16,153 bases of DNA, taken from the NCBI RefSeq assembly GCF_029933015.1, contig NZ_JAOZOZ010000022.1, forward strand, positions 1 to 16,153, in the 5' to 3' direction. Position numbers and translations under genes: made by a program. The notes beneath the pieces were generated by a model that saw nothing but the letters and a program-made list of their open reading frames with translations, searched no databases and had not been told where the DNA came from. Below are positions 11,653-16,153 of this stretch, in pieces (position 1 is the stretch's first letter; each line of letters starts with the position of its first letter). Source of the DNA: Hydrogenimonas sp. Its GTDB lineage: Bacteria; Campylobacterota; Campylobacteria; Campylobacterales; Hydrogenimonadaceae.

Positions 11653-14350
11653 AGTACGCATCCATGAAATAGCAGCAGAGCTGGGAATAAAAAGCAAAGA
11701 AGTTGTGGAGATGGCCAAGGAGATGGGACTGGACGTCAAAGCACCTTCGAGCAGTGTCACTCCGGAAGATGCACAGAACCTCATGAGTTTCGTCATGACC
11801 GGAACACTACCAGCTTCCGCCGCGCCGAAAAAATCTCCGACAGCCCCGAAAGAGGAAGAGAAAAAAGAGAAGGAAGAGGCGAAGCCCGAAAAGGCAGCCG
11901 AAGAGAAGGCCGTGGAAGCTCCGAAAGCGGAAGCGGAGGAGAAAAAGGAAGAAGAGGCCGTCACCGAGAAGCCCGAAAAGGCGGAAGAGAAACCCGCCGC
12001 CAAAGAGCCTGTGGCGGAAGAGAAGGTCGAGGAGACCGCCGGGGAAGAGGCGGCTGTCGAAGCGAAAGAGAAGCCTGCGGAAGAGAAACCCACGGAAGAG
12101 AAGCCGGAGAAGAAAGAGTCGCTGGCCCAGGCCTCCGTCAAACGCCGCCGCGGCATCTTCATCGTGAAGAAGAAACGTCCGAAAGTGGAACCGGTGGCCG
12201 AAACCCCATCGATCAAGAAGAGCGAAATCGCTCTGGAGAACCGTATCATCGCATCGGTGGACGAGAGCATCGCTGCCAAAAAGGCGAAAAAGAAGGCCAA
12301 AAAAGCGGCACCGGCACCCAAGAAGGAGGAGGGCGTCAAGCTCAATCTTCTCGAAGACCGGGATATCGGCGGCATCAGTGTCGACTATACGACGGAAGAG
12401 GTCGTGCTTCCCGACTTCAGCGAAGAGCTCAGAAGCATGGAGGAGCCGAAGTCCCCGACGACACTCAAACCGGCGGAACCGCGTCCCAAACAGCCGATCG
12501 GACGCCGGGGACCGCAAAGCAGAGGAAAACGCAGCGTGAGCAGAACAACACCCAAAAAACGTCACAGACGTACGGAAAAAACGGAGACGACCCCCACTGT
12601 CGTCAAAATCCCGGAGGATTGCCGGGTCTACGAGTTCGCCGAAAAGGTCGGAAAGACCGCCGGAGATGTCATCAAGGTACTTTTCTCCCTCGGCAAGATG
12701 GTGACGAAGAACGATTTCCTCGAGAAGGACGAAATCGAAATCCTCGCGGAAGAGTTCGGCGTGCAGGTCGAGACGATCAACCCGCTGGACGAACTCGATT
12801 ATGTCGCGGCATACGACGCCGTCGAAGACGAGTATCTCGAAGAGAGACCTCCCGTCATCACGATCATGGGACACGTCGACCACGGTAAAACCTCGCTTCT
12901 GGACAAGATCCGTGAAACGAAAGTGGCCGAGAGGGAAGCGGGCGGCATCACCCAGCACGTGGGTGCCTACCAGGTCGAGAAAGATGGCAAGAAGATCACT
13001 TTCATCGATACGCCGGGCCACGAAGCCTTTACCGAAATGCGTGCCCGGGGCGCCCAGGCGACCGATATCGTCATCATCGTCGTCGCGGCCGACGACGGAG
13101 TCAAGCCCCAGACGATCGAAGCGCTCAACCACGCCAAGGCGGCAGGCGTTCCGATGGTGATCGCCATCAACAAGATCGACAAACCCGACGCCAACCCCGA
13201 CATGGTCAAATCCCAGCTCGCCGAGCTGGGTTACATGCCCGTCGACTGGGGTGGCGAGTACGAGTTCGTCGAAGTCTCCGCCAAGACGGGACAGGGTATC
13301 GAGGATCTTCTGGAGACGATTCTGCTGCAGGCGGAGATCATGGAGCTCAAAGCCAATCCGAAGCGCCACGCCAAAGCGGTCGTCATCGAAAGCTCCCTGG
13401 AAAAAGGACGCGGTCCCGTCGCCACCGTCATCGTCAAAAACGGTACGCTGCACGTGGGAGACCACGTGATATGCGGACGGACTTTCGGACGTGTGCGTAC
13501 CATTCTCGACGATCTGGGCAAACAGGTCAAGCAGATCGGGCCGAGCGATCCGGGTGTCGTCGTGGGACTCAACGACGTGCCAGACGCAGGTGAGATCCTC
13601 GTGGCGATGGATTCGGACAAGCAGGTTCGTGAACTGGCCCAGAAGCGTGCCGAATATCTTCGCCAGAAAGAGCTCAGCAAGTCGACCAAAGTCTCGCTGG
13701 ACGAACTGAGCGCACTGATCGCCGAAGGTCAGATCAAGTCCCTGCCTGTCATCGTCAAAGCCGATGTCCAGGGATCTCTCGAAGCGATCAAGGGAAGCCT
13801 CGAGAAACTCAAAAACGAAGAGGTCAAAATCGATATCATCCACAGCGGTGTGGGCGGTATCACCGAGAGCGACGTGACACTGGCCAACGCCAGTGAAAAC
13901 GCCGTGATCCTCGGCTTCAACGTCCGTCCGACGGCCGCGATCAAGCAGAAAGCGAAGCAGCTGGGCGTGGAGATCAAGACCTACTCCATCATCTACGACC
14001 TGATCGACGATGTCAAAGCGCTCCTCAGCGGCCTGATGAGCCCCGTCATCAGCGAGGAGGGTATCGGCCAGGCGGAGGTGCGCGAGACATTCTCTGTCGC
14101 CAAAGTCGGAACGATCGCCGGATGTATCGTCACGGACGGTGTCATTCGCCGAAACGCCAAGGCGCGCCTCATCCGCGACGGCGTGGTCATCTACGACACC
14201 CGGATCAGCTCTCTCAAACGTTTCAAGGACGACGCGAAAGAGGTGGGCAAAGGGTACGAGTGCGGTATGATGCTCGAAAACTTCAACGATATCAAAGTGG
14301 GCGACGTGATCGAAGCCTATGAAGAGAAAGAGGAAAAAGCGACCCTATGA
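11645..14350 (+). CDS. infB: Translation initiation factor IF-2
   Basis: IF-2 is the GTPase that places initiator fMet-tRNA on the ribosome. The 901 residues contain an IF2_N module (1-~53, VRIHEIAAELGIKSKEVVEMA), a long charged linker (~60-165), basic segments, and a second IF2_N module (~320-372, CRVYEFAEKVGKTAGDVIKVL). The GTPase follows: G1 GHVDHGKT (409-416), G2 GGITQHVGA, G3 DTPGHE (455-460), G4 NKID (509-512) and G5 SAKTGQG. After it come the beta-barrel, helical and C-terminal domains, the last with VGTIAGCIVTDGVI and ending at AYEEKEEKATL. AAGGAG (11629-11634) lies 10 bases before the ATG. The stop overlaps the rbfA start (ATGA). Confidence 0.98.
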   Translation: MDKVRIHEIAAELGIKSKEVVEMAKEMGLDVKAPSSSVTPEDAQNLMSFVMTGTLPASAAPKKSPTAPKEEEKKEKEEAKPEKAAEEKAVEAPKAEAEEKKEEEAVTEKPEKAEEKPAAKEPVAEEKVEETAGEEAAVEAKEKPAEEKPTEEKPEKKESLAQASVKRRRGIFIVKKKRPKVEPVAETPSIKKSEIALENRIIASVDESIAAKKAKKKAKKAAPAPKKEEGVKLNLLEDRDIGGISVDYTTEEVVLPDFSEELRSMEEPKSPTTLKPAEPRPKQPIGRRGPQSRGKRSVSRTTPKKRHRRTEKTETTPTVVKIPEDCRVYEFAEKVGKTAGDVIKVLFSLGKMVTKNDFLEKDEIEILAEEFGVQVETINPLDELDYVAAYDAVEDEYLEERPPVITIMGHVDHGKTSLLDKIRETKVAEREAGGITQHVGAYQVEKDGKKITFIDTPGHEAFTEMRARGAQATDIVIIVVAADDGVKPQTIEALNHAKAAGVPMVIAINKIDKPDANPDMVKSQLAELGYMPVDWGGEYEFVEVSAKTGQGIEDLLETILLQAEIMELKANPKRHAKAVVIESSLEKGRGPVATVIVKNGTLHVGDHVICGRTFGRVRTILDDLGKQVKQIGPSDPGVVVGLNDVPDAGEILVAMDSDKQVRELAQKRAEYLRQKELSKSTKVSLDELSALIAEGQIKSLPVIVKADVQGSLEAIKGSLEKLKNEEVKIDIIHSGVGGITESDVTLANASENAVILGFNVRPTAAIKQKAKQLGVEIKTYSIIYDLIDDVKALLSGLMSPVISEEGIGQAEVRETFSVAKVGTIAGCIVTDGVIRRNAKARLIRDGVVIYDTRISSLKRFKDDAKEVGKGYECGMMLENFNDIKVGDVIEAYEEKEEKATL
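11840..12121 (+). other. Low-complexity Glu/Lys/Ala/Pro segment of IF-2
   Basis: Residues about 66-159 of IF-2 are nearly all E, K, A, P and V, with degenerate EEKP / AEEK units (for example KPAEEKPTEEKPEKKE). Such a segment is expected to be disordered or a highly charged helix. N-terminal linkers of this kind vary greatly in length among bacterial IF-2 proteins and are dispensable for the GTPase core. Confidence 0.8.
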
Positions 14351-14706
14351 CGCCTGAAGAGATCAAACGAAAACGGGCCGACTCGATTCTGCGGGAGCTG
14401 ATTCCCGAAGCGCTCTCCCAGCTTGGTGACGAGCGGCTTCGGGGGTTGACCGTGACGGAAGTGGTCTGCTCCAAGGGCCGGAGCGACGCCGATGTCTATC
14501 TCGATCCGACGGGTCTGGACGAAGCGGAGCAAAGAGCCATCCTCAAACAGCTCAAAAAGGTGACGCGGGGACTGGAAGCCTACTGCCTGAAAGCGGAGGG
14601 ATGGTTCAAGTCACCCAAGTTCCACTTCAAATTCGACAAAGAACTCGATCGGGTGAAGCGGATGGACGAACTCTTCGCACAAATCGAAAAAGAGTTGAAA
14701 TCATGA
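14347..14706 (+). CDS. rbfA: Ribosome-binding factor A
   Basis: RbfA is a single KH-type domain protein that helps mature the 30S subunit and the 16S rRNA 5' end, especially in the cold. The 119 residues show the expected KRADSILRELIPEALSQL (9-26), the strand LTVTEVVCSKGRSDADVYL (34-52), and a C-terminal helix ending in RMDELFAQIEKEL, corresponding to the family's final helix with its variable tail. The usual late PxxxF signature is modified to SPKFHFKFD (89-97). Identity rests on this pattern and on the infB-rbfA-rimP order. It has ATGA overlaps at both ends (with infB and rimP), implying coupled translation. Confidence 0.93.
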   Translation: MTPEEIKRKRADSILRELIPEALSQLGDERLRGLTVTEVVCSKGRSDADVYLDPTGLDEAEQRAILKQLKKVTRGLEAYCLKAEGWFKSPKFHFKFDKELDRVKRMDELFAQIEKELKS

Positions 14707-15131
14707 GTGTCACCGACGAAGTGAGAAAAGTGGTCGAATCCCACGGGGCGAAACTCTACGATACCGAAGTGGTGAACGAAGACGGCCATACGGTCTATCG
14801 GGTCTACATCCTCAAAGACGGGGGTGTGGATCTGGATCTGTGTGCCGACATCAGCCGTGACCTCTCCCCGATGCTCGACGTCTATCCCCCCGTCAGCGGC
14901 CAGTACTATCTGGAAGTGAGCTCCCCGGGTGTCGAAAGAACACTCAAAAAACCGGAGCATTTCGAACAATCGGTCGGAGAGAAAGTCTATCTGAAACTCA
15001 GCTCCGGCGACAGGGTCAAAGGGACGCTCAAAGGGTTCGAAAACGGGGAGGTGATTCTCGAAACCGAACATGGCGAAGAGCGTTTCCCGCTGAACGAGAT
15101 CCGCAAAGCCAGAACCTACTACGAATGGTAA
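14703..15131 (+). CDS. rimP: Ribosome maturation factor RimP
   Basis: RimP is needed for 30S subunit maturation. The 142 residues contain the N-terminal domain with VTDEVRKVVESHGAKLYDTE (3-22) and YRVYILKDGGVDLDLC, then the signature DISRDLSPMLDV, YYLEVSSPGVERTLKKPEHF, and a C-terminal SH3-like domain (KVKGTLKGFENGEVIL-type pattern) ending in RKARTYYEW. An upstream in-frame start (14601) would add 34 residues from within rbfA in the wrong context; ATG 14703, in an ATGA overlap with the rbfA stop, gives the normal N-terminus. It is the last gene of the translation cluster. Confidence 0.95.
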   Translation: MSVTDEVRKVVESHGAKLYDTEVVNEDGHTVYRVYILKDGGVDLDLCADISRDLSPMLDVYPPVSGQYYLEVSSPGVERTLKKPEHFEQSVGEKVYLKLSSGDRVKGTLKGFENGEVILETEHGEERFPLNEIRKARTYYEW

Positions 15132-15144
15132 ATCGGTTATCGGG

Positions 15145-15161
15145 GTGTCGCGATGCGACAC
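15145..15161 (+). promoter_or_regulatory. Hairpin with the ribD start codon in its loop
   Basis: GTGTCGC (15145-15151) and GCGACAC (15155-15161) pair perfectly, leaving loop GAT (15152-15154). The ribD ATG (15153-15155) straddles loop and stem, and the GGGG forming the only ribosome-site-like sequence (15142-15145) abuts the stem. It could restrict initiation or, less likely, serve as a weak terminator after rimP. Confidence 0.5.
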
Positions 15162-16153
15162 GATAATTCCGACCCAATATACCAATACACCAATATACCA
15201 ACAACCGACGACACTTTCTACATGCGCCTCGCGCTGAACGAGGCGTGGAAGTACCAGCTCCTCACCTATCCCAATCCCGCCGTCGGGGCCGTCGTCGTCG
15301 GGGCCTGTGGCGAGGTGATCGCCGTCGCGGCCCATCGGGAGGCTGGGAAACCCCATGCCGAAGTGCTTGCGATCCGTGACGCCTATGTGAAACTCAGCGG
15401 CGACCTGTCGCTGGCGGAGTGCGACGATGCGGTAGTGCTGCACGAAAGACTTCCCGAACTCTCCCGAAACCTTTTTCACGACAAAACGATTTTCGTGACG
15501 CTGGAGCCCTGCAATCATACGGGCCGCACCCCGCCCTGTGCGTCGCTGATAGAGAAGCTGGGGTTTGGCCGGGTCGTCATCGGTTCCGCGGACCCCAATC
15601 CCGAAGCCACCGGCGGTGCGAAACGGCTGAAAGAGGCGGGTATCGACGTGATCGAGGGGGTGGAGAGAAAAGCGTGCGATGCGCTGCTGGAACCTTTCAT
15701 CATGTGGCGGAACGGGCGGTTCGTCTTTTTCAAGCTGGCCCAGACCCTCAACGGCGTCATCGACGGCGGTATCATCAGCGGCGAGCGCTCCCGCCGATGG
15801 GTGCATGCGGTCCGGGAGAGGATCGACGTCCTTCTGATCGGAGGTGAAACGGTACGCAAGGACCGCCCGAGACTCGACAGCCGCCTGACGGGAGGGGAGG
15901 CTCCCGACGTGGCGATCTTCACCCGCCATCCCGATACCATCGATCGCACCATTCCTCTCTTTTCGGTTCCCGGCCGCAGCGTCTCCTTCACCGACCGTCT
16001 GCCCGAAAAAGGGCTGGTGATGGTCGAAGGCGGAGCGGGCACTTTCGAAGCCCTCGAAGAGGAGATCGACTGGATGGTTCTCTTCGTCGCCCCCTTCGTC
16101 AAAGGGGGAATGGGGTATAATGGCGCCAAAAATTTCGAAATCCTCCACCAGCG
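15153..16153 (+). CDS. ribD: RibD: diaminohydroxyphosphoribosylaminopyrimidine deaminase / 5-amino-6-uracil reductase (C-terminus cut by window edge)
   Basis: RibD carries out the second and third steps of riboflavin synthesis. About 333 residues are visible and the frame is open at the right edge. The deaminase domain has YPNPAVGAVVVG, the zinc ligand and catalytic Glu in HAE (68-70), and TLEPCNHTGRTPPC with Cys 120 and Cys 129. The reductase domain begins at FVFFKLAQTLNGVIDGGIISG and contains LLIGGETVRKDRPRLDSR and VEGGAG. About 50 residues separate HAE from the first zinc Cys, roughly twice the spacing I recall for E. coli RibD, so there is an insertion. The first possible start after the rimP stop, in the same frame, is ATG 15153. 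ATG 15222 would cut off DDTFY, which fits the family N-terminus, so 15153 is preferred. Confidence 0.94.
   Translation, partial: MRHDNSDPIYQYTNIPTTDDTFYMRLALNEAWKYQLLTYPNPAVGAVVVGACGEVIAVAAHREAGKPHAEVLAIRDAYVKLSGDLSLAECDDAVVLHERLPELSRNLFHDKTIFVTLEPCNHTGRTPPCASLIEKLGFGRVVIGSADPNPEATGGAKRLKEAGIDVIEGVERKACDALLEPFIMWRNGRFVFFKLAQTLNGVIDGGIISGERSRRWVHAVRERIDVLLIGGETVRKDRPRLDSRLTGGEAPDVAIFTRHPDTIDRTIPLFSVPGRSVSFTDRLPEKGLVMVEGGAGTFEALEEEIDWMVLFVAPFVKGGMGYNGAKNFEILHQ
15174..15201. repeat. Octanucleotide tandem repeat (CCAATATA), about 3.5 copies, inside the 5' end of ribD
   Basis: Units CCAATATA, CCAATACA, CCAATATA and a partial CCAA are adjacent. They fall within the first ~17 codons of ribD as called from 15153, encoding part of the atypical N-terminus PIYQYTNIP. 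The style resembles the heptad arrays at 5333-5461, but the unit is 8 bases. Confidence 0.8.

Noticed and set aside
11494..12375. Minus-strand frame coding a Ser/Phe-rich protein opposite infB
   Set aside because: It is the complement of the GAA/AAG-rich codons of the IF-2 linker; there is no independent evidence for a gene.
14601..14702. 34-residue N-terminal extension of RimP
   Set aside because: It overlaps rbfA in another frame and matches no RimP sequence; the ATGA start at 14703 is typical of the cluster.
15120..15165. FMN riboswitch upstream of ribD
   Set aside because: The gap is only 21 bases plus a simple 17-base hairpin, far too small for an FMN aptamer.
14580..16148. 522-residue minus-strand frame opposite rimP and ribD
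   Set aside because: It is an antisense shadow. Both plus-strand genes are certain, and the frame runs through the octanucleotide repeat and the spacer.

Overview
The window is a chromosomal housekeeping segment from a member of the Campylobacterota (Epsilonproteobacteria). The evidence is the consecutive order M23 peptidase - lpxC - short TsaB-like protein - thrB - ylxR - infB - rbfA - rimP, which from memory is the Campylobacter/Helicobacter arrangement. A response regulator whose DNA-binding half is almost identical (from memory) to Helicobacter HsrA / Campylobacter CosR, and a Helicobacter-type FdxA ferredoxin, agree with this. The DNA is much richer in G+C than Helicobacter or Campylobacter, which suggests a free-living, sulfur- or hydrogen-oxidising relative such as Nitratifractor, Sulfurovum or Hydrogenimonas. 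The genus is inference only. I see no mobile element, prophage, CRISPR array, tRNA or rRNA.

Left part (1-3436) is all on the minus strand. Read in transcription order it is plsY (phospholipid acyltransferase), folB (folate), an hsrA-like response regulator with its own promoter, a membrane histidine kinase, and the start of ferredoxin gene fdxA, which runs off the left edge. plsY is divergent from nadA, and the two share a palindromic -10 element.

Middle part (3511-8875) is on the plus strand. It holds nadA-nadC (quinolinate to nicotinate mononucleotide), a 144-base spacer packed with three different 7-base tandem repeats, flhB (flagellar export switch), a DHH-family phosphoesterase (NrnA-like) and a membrane-anchored M23 peptidase.

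Right part (8876-16153) is also on the plus strand: lpxC (lipid A), a short TsaB-like protein, thrB (threonine), ylxR-infB-rbfA-rimP (translation initiation and ribosome maturation), and ribD (riboflavin), which is cut by the right edge. Genes are tightly packed. ATGA stop/start overlaps join plsY-folB, nadA-nadC, DHH-M23, infB-rbfA and rbfA-rimP. No stretch over 300 bases lacks a gene; the longest gaps are 120-302, 8876-9030 and 5328-5471.

The most interesting observation is the hsrA-like regulator. The H. pylori and C. jejuni proteins are known as orphan, phosphorylation-independent essential regulators, but this one keeps the phosphoacceptor aspartate and the other receiver residues and sits next to a complete histidine kinase. 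Other points to check are the heptanucleotide arrays, a ribD start codon inside a hairpin loop, probable leaderless transcripts, and a symmetric divergent promoter.
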